A stretch of DNA of 64,000 nucleotides, from positions 1 through 64,000 of the forward strand of contig JAGYJR010000008.1 of the NCBI GenBank assembly GCA_018401995.1, written 5' to 3'. The DNA comes from Flavobacterium sp. GTDB lineage: Bacteria; Bacteroidota; Bacteroidia; Flavobacteriales; Flavobacteriaceae. The position numbers and the translations under genes are program-made. The notes under the pieces were generated by a model. It saw only the letters and a list, made by a program, of their open reading frames with translations. It made no database searches and was not told the origin of the DNA. Below are positions 34,900-44,265 of this stretch, piece by piece (position 1 is the stretch's first letter; each line of letters opens with the position of its first letter).

Positions 34900-37713
34900 A
34901 TGAAACCATTTCTTATTGCTTTAGCCTTTTTAACTACTACTTTTTCCCAAGCACAAGACTTCGCCAAACACGTCAACCCATTTATTGGAACTGGCGGTCA
35001 CGGACACACTTTTCCTGGCGCAACAGTTCCTTATGGAATGGTCCAACTTTCTCCTGATACAAGAATCGATGGCAGTTGGGATGGTTGTGGCGGTTATCAT
35101 TATTCCGATAATTTGATTTACGGATTTTCACACACGCATTTGAATGGAACCGGTGTTTCGGATTATGGAGATATCATGCTCATGCCAACTATGGGAGAAC
35201 CTTCGTTTGATAATAAAGTCTATTCTTCCACTTTTTCGCATGCCAATGAAAAAGCTTCCGCTGGATTTTACTCCGTGAAATTAGACAAACACAATATCGA
35301 TGTACGTTTAACCACTTCAACTCGTGTTGGTTTTCATGAATATACGTTTAATAAAGCTGGACAAGCGAATATTATTTTGGATTTAAGACATCGTGATAAA
35401 CTTTTGGAAGGAAGAGTAAACATAATAGATGATAAAACTATTGAAGTTTTAAGGAGAAGTGATGCCTGGGCAACTAATCAATATGTTTATGCAAGGATTG
35501 AATTTAATGTTCCAATGAAGAATTCAAAAGGAATTAAAAACTCAGATGATTTAGATTTACAAACATTAGCTTTAAGTTTCTCCAAACAAGTCAAAAAAGG
35601 CGAAAAAATCCTTGTAAAAGTATCCCTTTCTCCAACGAGTTATGAAGGCGCCAAATTAAACAGTTCCGAAATCAAACATTGGGATTTTAATAAAGTCCAT
35701 CAAGATGCCATCGCACTTTGGAATAAAGAATTATCAAAAATTGAAGTCACTTCCAATGATAAAGACAAATTAGCGATTTTCTACACCGCTTTGTATCACA
35801 CGATGATGCAACCAAATATCGCTCAAGATTTGGACGGAAAATACCGCGGCAGAGACAATCAAATTCATGTTGCCGAAGGATTTGATTATTACACGGTGTT
35901 CTCGCTTTGGGATACGTTTAGAGCGGCGCATCCTTTATATACTTTAATTGATAAAAAACGAACTGCAGATTACATCAATACGTTCATCAAACAATACGAG
36001 CAAGGCGGCAGATTACCCGTTTGGGAATTGGCTTCCAATGAAACCGATTGTATGATTGGTTATCATTCGGTTTCTGTTATTGCAGATGCTATGGTGAAAG
36101 GAATTAAAGGTTTTGATTATGAAAAAGCGTATGAAGCTTCCAAACATTCCTCAATGTTAGACCATTTGGGATTAGATGCTTACAAGAAACAAGGTTTTAT
36201 TTCTATAGACGACGAACATGAAAGTGTTTCGAAAACTTTGGAATATGCTTACGACGATTGGTGTATTGCCCAAATGGCGCAACTGCTAAACAAAAAAGAA
36301 GATTATCAGTATTTCATGGAACGTTCGCAATACTGGAAAAACTTGTTCAATTGGGATAACAAATTCATCCAACCAAAGAAAAATGGCGGTTGGGACAAAC
36401 CTTTTGATCCAAAAGAAGTGAACAACAATTTCACCGAAGCCAATGCTTGGCAATACACGTTTTTTGTGCCACAAGATATTCAAGGAATGATTGAAGCTTA
36501 CGGAGGCGAAGAAAAATTTGAAGCCAAATTAGACGAAATGTTCAATAGTGTAAGCGAAACTTCAGGTCGTCATCAAGTGGATATTACAGGATTAATTGGC
36601 CAATATGCTCATGGAAACGAACCCAGTCATCATGTAGCCTATTTGTATAATTATGTTGGGAAATCAGAAAAAACTAAAGAAAAAGTACATTATATTTTAG
36701 ATAATTTTTATACCAATACACCCGATGGTTTAATCGGAAACGAAGATTGTGGTCAAATGAGTGCTTGGTATGTGTTGAGTGCGATGGGGATTTATAATGT
36801 AACGCCTGGTGAAGATTATTGGCAAACAATAACTCCACCTTATTTTGAAAAAGTAAAAGTTATGAAAGAAGATGGAAGAAAAGTAGAAACTTATTTACCA
36901 AATGGCAGAACAGGATTTTTAAATCAGGAAGGAAGAGAAACAATTAAAAAAGAAATTTTTCCATCAATTATTTCAGTTCCAGTAATTGAAGCAGAAAGTA
37001 AAGCTTTTAAGGATAATTTGAAAATTGAAATTAAAGCTAATAACAATAATTTAGGGCTTTCTGAAAATATATATTTTAGAGTTTTAGATGAAAATAATAC
37101 GTATGATAAAACTTCATTTGTTAACTATAAAGAGCCTTTTGAAATTTATAAATCATCTAAAGTTGAAGCATATGTTGAAGGAATTGCTGGCGGAAAGCCT
37201 CCAAAAAGCAAAACCGTTTCCGCTCAATTTTTCAAAAAACCAAACAATTATACAATTGCCCTCAAATCGGTTTATAATCCACAATATCATGCTGGAGGTC
37301 CAAATGGTTTATTAGACGGTATTTACGGTAGTGAAAACTGGCGCAAAGGCGATTGGCAAGGCTACCAAACCCACGATTTTGAAGCCGTTGTAGATTTGCA
37401 AACGAAAAAGAATATTCAAGAAATTAGCGCCAACTTCCTTCAAGACACGAGAGCATGGATTGTAATGCCAACAGAAGTGTGTTTTTATGTTTCTGATGAT
37501 AATGTAACGTTTCAAAAAGTAGCTACTATTGCCAATACGATTCCAGCAAATGATTATGAAGTGCAAACCAAAAAAATAACCAAAAAACTAAATACTTCTG
37601 GAAGATACGTAAAAGTTATTGCGAAAAACTTCGGTAAATTACCAGAATGGCATCAAGGATTTCCATTTGATGGTGAAGCGTTTATTTTTATTGATGAAAT
37701 TGAGGTGAAGTAA
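34900..37713 (+). CDS. GH92-family alpha-mannosidase
   Basis: 937-aa secreted glycoside hydrolase of family 92, calcium-dependent exo-acting alpha-mannosidases. Signal peptide MKPFLIALAFLTTTFSQAQ. The N-terminal beta domain shows HVNPFIGTGGHGHTFPGATVPYGMVQLSPDTR and GFSHTHLNGTGVSDYGD; the catalytic (alpha/alpha)6 domain has YYTVFSLWDTFRAAHPLYT, NETDCMIGYHSVSV, GNEPSHHVAYLYNY and GNEDCGQMSAWYVLSAMG. After ~715 a beta region and an F5/8-type-C-like domain follow. It would release mannose from host or microbial glycans. There is no SusC/SusD pair beside it, so it is not in a typical polysaccharide utilisation locus. No T9SS sorting domain is visible at the C-terminus. Confidence 0.93.
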   Translation: MKPFLIALAFLTTTFSQAQDFAKHVNPFIGTGGHGHTFPGATVPYGMVQLSPDTRIDGSWDGCGGYHYSDNLIYGFSHTHLNGTGVSDYGDIMLMPTMGEPSFDNKVYSSTFSHANEKASAGFYSVKLDKHNIDVRLTTSTRVGFHEYTFNKAGQANIILDLRHRDKLLEGRVNIIDDKTIEVLRRSDAWATNQYVYARIEFNVPMKNSKGIKNSDDLDLQTLALSFSKQVKKGEKILVKVSLSPTSYEGAKLNSSEIKHWDFNKVHQDAIALWNKELSKIEVTSNDKDKLAIFYTALYHTMMQPNIAQDLDGKYRGRDNQIHVAEGFDYYTVFSLWDTFRAAHPLYTLIDKKRTADYINTFIKQYEQGGRLPVWELASNETDCMIGYHSVSVIADAMVKGIKGFDYEKAYEASKHSSMLDHLGLDAYKKQGFISIDDEHESVSKTLEYAYDDWCIAQMAQLLNKKEDYQYFMERSQYWKNLFNWDNKFIQPKKNGGWDKPFDPKEVNNNFTEANAWQYTFFVPQDIQGMIEAYGGEEKFEAKLDEMFNSVSETSGRHQVDITGLIGQYAHGNEPSHHVAYLYNYVGKSEKTKEKVHYILDNFYTNTPDGLIGNEDCGQMSAWYVLSAMGIYNVTPGEDYWQTITPPYFEKVKVMKEDGRKVETYLPNGRTGFLNQEGRETIKKEIFPSIISVPVIEAESKAFKDNLKIEIKANNNNLGLSENIYFRVLDENNTYDKTSFVNYKEPFEIYKSSKVEAYVEGIAGGKPPKSKTVSAQFFKKPNNYTIALKSVYNPQYHAGGPNGLLDGIYGSENWRKGDWQGYQTHDFEAVVDLQTKKNIQEISANFLQDTRAWIVMPTEVCFYVSDDNVTFQKVATIANTIPANDYEVQTKKITKKLNTSGRYVKVIAKNFGKLPEWHQGFPFDGEAFIFIDEIEVK

Positions 37714-37751
37714 TCAAAAAAACAAAGAAAGTATCCTAATAATCTATTTTT

Positions 37752-37830
37752 GTCAAGCTGAACTCGTTTCAGCTTCTATAAATAATTGAATATAAATAAT
37801 TTTAGATTCTGAAATAAATTCAGAATGACA
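37752..37830. repeat. Double-hairpin interspersed repeat (GTCAAGCTGAA...TTCAGAATGAC)
   Basis: Two 8-bp stems, AAGCTGAA/TTCAGCTT and ATTCTGAA/TTCAGAAT, bounded by GTCA and TGAC. It sits between convergent genes, and AAGTATCC ... GGATACTTT outside it form a further inverted pair ending in T10. Confidence 0.55.
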
Positions 37831-37875
37831 GAATCATGACTTTTTGGATACTTTTTTTTTATTTAAACCCTAATA

Positions 37876-38442
37876 TTATTCTTTCCAACCCCAAGGCGCT
37901 TCTGGAGTAGCAATTGGTTTTAGCAAATCAAAAGTTACAGTAAAAACGCGATCAGAACCAATGCGTCTCAAATTGTACGAAAAACTTTTTTCATCTAAAG
38001 TAATCCACCAAACATTGGTTGAAGCGTAACCAATTAAATCAGCTGTAAATTGGTCAGCAGGAAAAAATTGAATGTTTGGCAAGCCTGAATTAGGTGATTT
38101 TCCGCCGTATTGTGTGATTTTATCTTCCGAACCATCTTCATGGCGGTGGTCGTGTTTCAGTTGGATTTGGTCATTATCAAAAGTCAAAATCCAAGTTCTA
38201 GATTTATCATCGCCCACAAAAAAAGGAATGCGAATACGGTTTTCTTCGCAACTTCTCACATGCATGACTAATTTTTTTCCTACGAAAGGATCATTGGGGG
38301 TTGCTCCAGCGGTTATTGTTCCTTCAAACGTTTTTCCGCAGTGTTGTTTTAATGTATTCCAAAATTGTTTTGCACCTGATTCCTTTTGAGCAAACCCCAA
38401 TTGGAAGATAAAAAACAAAAATATACTGTAGCTTAATCGCAT
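37876..38442 (-). CDS. Secreted protein of unknown function
   Basis: 188-aa protein with a signal peptide (MRLSYSIFLFFIFQLGFAQ). The mature part is beta-rich: FEGTITAGATPNDPFVGKKLVMHVRSCEENRIRIPFFVGDD, RTWILTFDNDQIQLKHDHRHEDGSEDKITQYGGKS, then YNLRRIGSDRVFTVTFDLLK. The shape suggests a lipocalin-like or avidin-like fold, but no family is recognised. The HDHRHEDG run could bind metal; this is speculation. Convergent with the GH92 gene and 22 bases after the TerC gene on the same strand. Confidence 0.75.
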   Translation of the reverse strand: MRLSYSIFLFFIFQLGFAQKESGAKQFWNTLKQHCGKTFEGTITAGATPNDPFVGKKLVMHVRSCEENRIRIPFFVGDDKSRTWILTFDNDQIQLKHDHRHEDGSEDKITQYGGKSPNSGLPNIQFFPADQFTADLIGYASTNVWWITLDEKSFSYNLRRIGSDRVFTVTFDLLKPIATPEAPWGWKE

Positions 38443-38464
38443 CTTTTTTGTTAAAAATAAGCAA

Positions 38465-39463
38465 TTAATCCTTAACCGGAAATAAAATCGAACTTAAAAC
38501 CGAAAGCACTAAAACGCCACCCACAACCGAAAGCGAAACTGGCGACGAAATATGATAAAACGGCGCAATTAACATTTTAACACCAATAAAGGCTAATATT
38601 AGCGCTAATCCGTAATGCAAACGACTGAACATGTACATGAAGTTAGCTAACAAGAAATACAACGAACGTAAGCCAAGAATCGCAAAAATATTGGAAGTAT
38701 ATAAAATAAACGGATCATCTGGTGCAATGGCAAAAATAGCCGGAATACTATCCACTGCGAAAAGTAAGTCTGTGAATTCAATGATAGCAACTACAACAAA
38801 CAAAGGAGTTGCCATTTTTACACCGTTTTTAATGGTAAAGAACTTATCACCGTCATAATTATCGCTTACTTTAAAAAATTTATGTACAATTTTAGCACCT
38901 GGACTTTTTGAGAAATCTTTGTTTCCATCATCTTCACCTCCACTAAACCAAGATTTAAAACCAGCAACGAGTAAAATAATTCCAAAAATAGTTAGTAAAT
39001 AATTCACTTTGACCGTTTGTCCGAAAAGTTCCATTTCAGGTAAATAGGTATAATTTAGTAACCAAACTCCAGAGAAAATGAAAATAGCTCTAAAAGCTAA
39101 CGCACCTAAAACTCCCCAAAACAATACTTTATGATGCAGTTCTTTCGCCACATTGAAATAGCCAAAAACGAGAATAAACACAAATAAATTATCAACGGAG
39201 AGTGCCTTTTCAATCCAATATGCGCCTTGAAACTGGGTAAACTTTTCAGCTCCCATGTAATAGTATATAATTCCACTAAACCCCATGGCAAGTGATATCC
39301 AAACCAAAGACCAAATGGCAGCTTCCCTATTGGAAACCACATGACCTTTTTTATTTAGAACGCCTAAATCTAAAATTAACATAGCAATAATTGCAATGGT
39401 AAAAACAGTAATAATTCCAGGATGGTTGATTAAACTATCCACATTGGTTTGAAGGAAATACAT
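38465..39463 (-). CDS. TerC/Alx-family integral membrane protein
   Basis: 332-aa inner-membrane protein of the TerC family, implicated in manganese export or in metalation during secretion. About nine hydrophobic segments are visible, with the family's acidic intramembrane motifs EKALSVDNLFVFILVFGYF and IEFTDLLFAVDSIPAIFAI. The gene order is own start (ATG 39463), TerC, then the secreted protein at 37876 on the same strand. A terminal helix ends at LSVLSSILFPVKD. Confidence 0.93.
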   Translation of the reverse strand: MYFLQTNVDSLINHPGIITVFTIAIIAMLILDLGVLNKKGHVVSNREAAIWSLVWISLAMGFSGIIYYYMGAEKFTQFQGAYWIEKALSVDNLFVFILVFGYFNVAKELHHKVLFWGVLGALAFRAIFIFSGVWLLNYTYLPEMELFGQTVKVNYLLTIFGIILLVAGFKSWFSGGEDDGNKDFSKSPGAKIVHKFFKVSDNYDGDKFFTIKNGVKMATPLFVVVAIIEFTDLLFAVDSIPAIFAIAPDDPFILYTSNIFAILGLRSLYFLLANFMYMFSRLHYGLALILAFIGVKMLIAPFYHISSPVSLSVVGGVLVLSVLSSILFPVKD

Positions 39464-39635
39464 GGGTCAAAAATTTGTCAAATGTAAATAAAGAAAATTG
39501 CACCAAGAAAACTATTGTTAAATGATTAAAAATCAACACTTTACAATAAAACGCAAAAAACAAAAAAACAAGTTAACTATTTGATATTCAAATAAATAAA
39601 CTTGTTTTTATTACTAACGTGAAATCTAAAAAATT

Positions 39636-40631
39636 TTAATCTAATTTTTCAGTTAATTTTTTAAATACTTTTTTAGGTTCTTTTCCTTCATATAAAATGC
39701 TGTAAACGGCATCTATAATTGGTGTTTTGGCTCCATACTTTTGGTTCAGCATGTAAGCACTTTTCGTAGCATAATAACCTTCTGCTACCATACTCATTTC
39801 CATTTGAGCCGATTTTACCGTATACCCTTTACCAATCATATTTCCAAACATACGATTTCTTGAAAAAACTGAATAACCCGTAACCAATAAATCGCCCAAA
39901 TACGCCGAATTATTGATATTACGTTTCATTTTATGCACTTTTTGAATGAATTTTTTCATTTCTCGAATACCATTACTCATCAAAACCGATTGGAAATTAT
40001 CGCCGTAGCCTAAACCATGAGCAATTCCAGCTGCGATGGCATAAATGTTTTTCAACATTGCGGCATATTCTGTTCCAATGATGTCATCGGATGTTTTGGC
40101 ATTGATATAGTCACTACTCAGGTTTTTGGCCATGGTTTTTGCCTTTTTAACATCGCCACAAGCAATTGTTAGATAGGACAAACGTTCTAATGCTACTTCC
40201 TCCGCATGACACGGACCCGTAATTACACCAATATTTTCGTATGGAATTTTATAATGAATATGAAAATGTTCTCCAACAATTAAGCTTGTTTCTGGAACAA
40301 TTCCTTTAATAGCAGAAAAAATGATTTTATTTTCTAAACTTTCGGTAAGTTTTTCCAATTCGCCTCCTAAAAACGCAGATGGAATTGCAAAAATAATATA
40401 ATCCGCAAAGGCAACTGCTTCATTGATATCGCTTGTTAAACGCAATTGATTGGTATCAAACTCGACCGAACTTAAATAGTTTGGATTGTGTTTTTGTGTT
40501 TGTAAATGTTCAATAGCGGCTTCACTTCGCATATACCAAGCAATTTCTGTTTGGTTTTCGCACAACATCTTTGCTATAGCAGTTGCCCAACTTCCCCCTC
40601 CAACAACAGCAAATTTGGGTTGATTTTCCAT
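39636..40631 (-). CDS. gpsA: Glycerol-3-phosphate dehydrogenase [NAD(P)+]
   Basis: Reduces dihydroxyacetone phosphate to sn-glycerol-3-phosphate for phospholipid synthesis. The 331-aa product starts MENQPKFAVVGGGSWATAIAKML with the GxGxxxA dinucleotide motif. The catalytic lysine lies in GTEYAAMLKNIYAIAAGIAHGLGYGDN, and the substrate region in SAIKGIVPETSLIVGEHF and GPCHAEEVALERLSY. The track start at 40658 adds nine residues beyond the family's normal beginning. Single-gene unit. Confidence 0.96.
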   Translation of the reverse strand: MENQPKFAVVGGGSWATAIAKMLCENQTEIAWYMRSEAAIEHLQTQKHNPNYLSSVEFDTNQLRLTSDINEAVAFADYIIFAIPSAFLGGELEKLTESLENKIIFSAIKGIVPETSLIVGEHFHIHYKIPYENIGVITGPCHAEEVALERLSYLTIACGDVKKAKTMAKNLSSDYINAKTSDDIIGTEYAAMLKNIYAIAAGIAHGLGYGDNFQSVLMSNGIREMKKFIQKVHKMKRNINNSAYLGDLLVTGYSVFSRNRMFGNMIGKGYTVKSAQMEMSMVAEGYYATKSAYMLNQKYGAKTPIIDAVYSILYEGKEPKKVFKKLTEKLD

Positions 40632-40863
40632 TTTATTTTCAATTTTACAGAATTTCAAAGATAACCAAATATTTTAATTTTTTTTATTTTGAATTAGCCT
40701 TAAAAATTGTGCTTTGATATCATCAATTAAACTTTAACAAATTATTTTTAAATTGGATACAATTTTTTTGAATACTCCATCGTTATAAAAAAAGATTCAT
40801 GTTTAGTTTAATTAAATCTATCATAAAATAGTTTGGGTTTATCTATTTTTAGTTTGGGTTGGT
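40632..40863. other. Gene-free AT-rich region upstream of gpsA
   Basis: No ORF, hairpin or promoter box that I can defend; presumably contains the gpsA promoter on the minus strand. Confidence 0.35.
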
Positions 40864-40896
40864 AAAAAAAGCGTTCAAGAAAACTTGAACGCTTTT
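40864..40896 (-). terminator. Strong hairpin terminator
   Basis: AAGCGTTCAAG - AAAA - CTTGAACGCTT with T5 on the plus side and T7 on the minus side. On the minus strand it terminates the alcohol dehydrogenase remnant. Confidence 0.75.
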
Positions 40897-40952
40897 TGGT
40901 TTTTTGAATACTCTTTTGAACTTTATTAGAATTTAAATTTTCTAGTAAAGGA

Positions 40953-40979
40953 ACATTTCGACTACGCTCAATGTGACAA
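40953..40979. repeat. CATTTCGACTACGCTCAATG interspersed repeat
   Basis: Same family as the loop of the inverted repeat at 17.77 kb (CACTTCGACTTCGCTCAGTG). Confidence 0.5.
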
Positions 40980-40988
40980 TAAAATAAA

Positions 40989-42138
40989 CTAGTAACTCAT
41001 TTCTACGATAGCTCTTACTTTTTCAAGTGTGATGTTTTGTTTTTCTCCCATAGCTTTCCAACCTCTTTCTTCGAAACGATTTACGATAAAATCGGCTGTT
41101 TTTTCGATGTTTTCTGCGTTTTCTGAAATTTTGGTTTTCATGCCCATTTTGTGGAAGAATTCAACCGTTTTTTCGATAGCTTTTTCAGCAATTTCTTCTG
41201 TTGAACTACCTTGAATATTCCAAACGCGTTTTCCGTATTGCGCTAATTTGTCTTTTTTCGTGTCGAACATGACACGATATAAATTTGGACCAATAATTGC
41301 CAAAGTTCTCGCATGATCAATTTCGTATAAAGCCGTTAATTCGTGACCAATCATGTGCGTTGCCCAATCCGAAGGAACGCCTTTTTGAATTAAGCCATTC
41401 AATGCCATAGTGGCACTCCAAACAAAGTTGGAAGCCAATTTATAATCCGTTGGATTTTCTACTACATCGGGACCAATTTCTATTAGCGTTTGTAATATAC
41501 TTTCCGAAATTCGGTCTTGAAGTAAAGCATCATGTGTATACGTTAAATATTGCTCCATAACGTGTGTGAACGCATCTACAACTCCGTTTTGTAATTGTCT
41601 TTTTGGTAACGAAGTAATTACTGTTGGATCTACAATAGAGAAAACCGGAAATAAAGCACTTCCACCTAACGTTAATTTTTCTTGTGTAGCTTCAATCGTA
41701 ACTACAGCACCTGAATTCATCTCAGAACCTGTTGCTGGTAAGATTAAAACCGTCCCAAAGGGAATCCTTTGGAAACATCTTTGAATAAAATTCTTTTTCA
41801 AAATATCAAACTGTCACCTTCAAAATTAACATTTTGCTAGAAATAAATTTCACCCCCATCAATAACGCTTCATACCAACAGCTAAGATGAAACCAATTTT
41901 CTCAACTGAATAATTTCTTACTTTATCAAAGTTTCAAATCGATTTGGTTCTGATATACCAAATTCTACGATATCAGTAATTGGATAAGCGGCTTTTACTG
42001 GTCGTAAATACCATTTTGAAGATACTTACCTAGCAAGCCAGTGATCTCTGTATTTGTTGGAACTAAATCAATTAATTTAGCCATTTGTCCTTTTCCAAAG
42101 ACGTAGTTTACAGGATTGTATAATTCAAGTTTTAACAT
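40989..42138 (-). pseudogene. Iron-dependent alcohol dehydrogenase (YqhD/BDH type), N-terminal half decayed
   Basis: The C-terminal 270 codons are open (40989-41801) and hold the metal-binding region DAFTHVMEQYLT and HMIGHELTALYEIDHARTLAIIGPNL. The N-terminal half survives only as pieces in different frames between 41800 and the original ATG at 42138: MLKLELYNPVNYVFGKGQMAKLIDLVPTN, then VEFGISEPNRFETLIK, then FILAVG where the NAD(P)-binding GGGS is damaged by a small deletion, and VKFISS. Several independent indels and stops show decay, not one sequencing error. The intact enzyme would be ~385 aa and reduce aldehydes with NADPH. The MKKNFIQ start in the track is internal to the old gene. Confidence 0.85.
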
Positions 42139-42274
42139 AACATTTTATTTTTAGAATACAAAGGAAATTTACACATTACAAGATAGAATGAATGGTAAAG
42201 ATGTTAAGGGTGGGATTCTCTGTCTATTTTAAATTCAAATTCTCCTTTAACTGCCTGCCAAACATCCATAGCCC

Positions 42275-42809
42275 CTAACTATCTTTAGCAATTGCAACTA
42301 TTTCTTCTTTATCCTTTTTTGATGTATTTAAACCAATAATTACTTCTTTAATTACATCATTATCTAAATTTATTACTCTTTTTGGATTGGATTCGTTATA
42401 AAGACTTAATCTAATTTCCTTTTTCATAGCTCCATTCTGTACTTTTCAGAAAAATTTTATTTCATCAGATTTTGTTTTGAGTATCAGTTTAAATCTGGAT
42501 ATTCATTGGAATAATGACTCTTTTTTAGTTTTCCAATTTGCCAGAATATCTTAGCAACTTCTCGTCAAAACCAACACAGTAGCCAGAATGGTTATCTCCA
42601 TAATGTGACCACATTAAAAATTGAATTCAAACTTCTCAAACATGTAACTCAATATGTTTATCATTAAATTCTCTTTCAATTGTAGATCTAACTTGGAAAT
42701 TTTTAAAAAGTATCCTCAAGTCTTTTATTTTAAAAATGCTTTCCAGCTTCTTCTTTTGTAATTTTATTTTCTTTTAGATATTTGAGATTATTAGAGTCAA
42801 AGAGTTTCA
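42275..42809 (-). pseudogene. DUF2971-family gene, fragmented
   Basis: Pieces in different minus-strand frames match one DUF2971 protein in order: MKLFDSNNLKYLKENKITKEEAG at the start (ATG at 42809), FQVRSTIEREFNDKHIEL, then the family hallmark LMWSHYGDNHSGYCVGFDEKLL (about 42615-42540), SHYSNEYPDL, and FLKSTEWSYEKEIRLSLYNESNPKRV running to a stop at 42275. The last 50 codons (42275-42427) form an uninterrupted ORF too short for the track. DUF2971 proteins are often in accessory islands; function unknown. At least three frame breaks are needed. Confidence 0.7.
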
Positions 42810-42927
42810 TCCGTATCAAACCAAAACTGGTTTTAATTTAGGCACATTGAAAGAAGCAATGGAATTTAACAATTATCATGAAGGAATTCATTTGGGAATC
42901 ATGATGACGATTAAGAAATACCTTTAA
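42805..42927 (+). pseudogene. C-terminal fragment of a DinB-family (DinB_2) protein
   Basis: The plus strand reads PYQTKTGFNLGTLKEAMEF and NNYHEGIHLGIMMTIKKYL to a TAA at 42925. The HxxxH at the end is the last metal-binding element of DinB/YfiT-like putative metalloenzymes. The rest of the gene is absent: the fragment begins exactly where the DUF2971 remnant starts on the other strand, so a deletion or insertion junction lies near 42808. Confidence 0.65.
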
Positions 42928-42931
42928 ATTA

Positions 42932-42970
42932 AAAAGCCGAAACATCTATAAATACGATGATTCGGCTTTT
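42932..42970 (-). terminator. Terminator of the DUF1275 gene
   Basis: AAAAGCCGAA-A-CATC ... GATGA-TTCGGCTTTT, a long stem with T5 on the minus-strand side, 18 bases after the stop. Confidence 0.75.
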
Positions 42971-42988
42971 AAAAAACAAAAACATTTT

Positions 42989-43792
42989 TTAGGAAGCTAT
43001 TGATTCTTCTTTTTCTTCTTTTTCAATTTTTATGTATCCTTTTACATTTTCAATAGTAAAATTAGCTGCTCTTTTATATTTAAGGTATTTTTTAATTCGA
43101 ATTTTAGACAAATCATAAAAAATGATTACTACCAAAATGCCACTCACCACGTAGAACATTTTGAAACCCAAAAAAATATAAGTAAAACCGGCAATTACAG
43201 CTCCTGAAACATATGAAATGGCAATTGACAACAATAATTTTGCCTTGTCAACTAACGCTGGATTGTTTCGGTATTCGGCTTTTGTGAACATGGAAAACAA
43301 TATTCCTAAATCGGTTGTAGTTCCGGTTAAGTGTGTTGTTTTAACTGTAAAATTAGATATACTTGCGGTTAGCCCGTTTTGTAAACCCATGGCAAATAAC
43401 ATTAATGCTAAAAGCAATTCGGTTTCTACTAATGTTTCCTTGTAGAAATATTGACCGTAAATTCCAACGGTTAACAAACAAAGTATTTCCAAAATTAATG
43501 GCAAGGCATGAGCAAAATACGTGTTTTTCTTGTTGAAATGAATGACCATTAAATTAGAAGTAAAACTTCCAAAGAAAAACAAGAAAATCCATGAAAAAAC
43601 TACGGCAATTTGGTAGAAATTTTCTTTTACAATTTCTGCAGCCAAAATAGCATAATGCCCCGTAACGTTAGATGAAAAAGAAAAGAACAACAATAGCGAT
43701 CCAATATTCACCATTCCTGCGGTAAATGCAGTTAGTGTTCCGAGCTTAATATTGTCGGAAAGTGATCGACTATTACTATATTTTCTTAGCAT
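42989..43792 (-). CDS. DUF1275 (YoaK-like) membrane protein
   Basis: 267-aa inner-membrane protein. About six to seven hydrophobic segments, with the family opening LGTLTAFTAGMVNIGSLLLFFSFSSNVTGHY and the conserved MGLQNGLTASISNFTVKTTHLTGTTTDLGI. The C-terminus is charged (KIRIKKYLKYKRAANFTIENVKGYIKIEKEEKEE). DUF1275 proteins are widespread and uncharacterised; transport is a guess. It is one base after the lipocalin-like gene and ends the three-gene unit. Confidence 0.9.
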   Translation of the reverse strand: MLRKYSNSRSLSDNIKLGTLTAFTAGMVNIGSLLLFFSFSSNVTGHYAILAAEIVKENFYQIAVVFSWIFLFFFGSFTSNLMVIHFNKKNTYFAHALPLILEILCLLTVGIYGQYFYKETLVETELLLALMLFAMGLQNGLTASISNFTVKTTHLTGTTTDLGILFSMFTKAEYRNNPALVDKAKLLLSIAISYVSGAVIAGFTYIFLGFKMFYVVSGILVVIIFYDLSKIRIKKYLKYKRAANFTIENVKGYIKIEKEEKEESIAS

Positions 43793-43793
43793 A

Positions 43794-44255
43794 TTAATTT
43801 ATTTTTTCAAATGTTAAGCGAGCAATTCCTCGCGTATGTGTATCGGTGTCGAAATTTAAAATCAGTTTATCGTCTGATAGTTCTGTTAAGTTGTAGTGCT
43901 CTACACTATTGTCGTCATATTTTATCTCTAAAATATTACCTCTTCCTTTCATGCACCAGTTTACTTCTTTGGTATAATCTTCACCTTTAAGCAATAAAAT
44001 TCCATTGGGTAAAAACTGCCATTTTTCAGCTTTATGAATAACTAAATCTTGACCAATAGTCTCTTTTACATAATTGGAAATTCCTTCATATTCATTGTGT
44101 AAGGAACCTTTTTTATCCACTTTTTCGTATTCCCAAGCTAATTCATTCCATTCTCCTTCAATAATGAGTTCCGGATTTTTTGCCACACTTAGAAGCGTTA
44201 AGAATACCAGTAAACCAATACCAAAAAAAGCCAGATATTTGAACCAAACTTTCAT
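43794..44255 (-). CDS. Membrane-anchored lipocalin-like protein
   Basis: 153-aa protein when started at ATG 44255 (MKVWFKYLAFFGIGLLVFLTLLSVA); the track start at 44336 lies inside the upstream gene. After the signal anchor comes a single beta-rich domain: IEGEWNELAWEYEKVD, KWQFLPNGILLLKGEDYTKEVNWCMKGRGNILEIKYDDNSVEHYNLTELSDDKLILNFD. The GxW-type opening and strand order resemble the lipocalin-like domains common in Bacteroidota. Ligand unknown. Ten bases separate it from the UspA-like gene and one base from the DUF1275 gene. Confidence 0.72.
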   Translation of the reverse strand: MKVWFKYLAFFGIGLLVFLTLLSVAKNPELIIEGEWNELAWEYEKVDKKGSLHNEYEGISNYVKETIGQDLVIHKAEKWQFLPNGILLLKGEDYTKEVNWCMKGRGNILEIKYDDNSVEHYNLTELSDDKLILNFDTDTHTRGIARLTFEKIN

Positions 44256-44265
44256 GTTTCGTTTT

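Noticed and set aside
34900-37713. GH92 gene as part of a polysaccharide utilisation locus
   Set aside because: No SusC/SusD pair, regulator or other glycosidase nearby.
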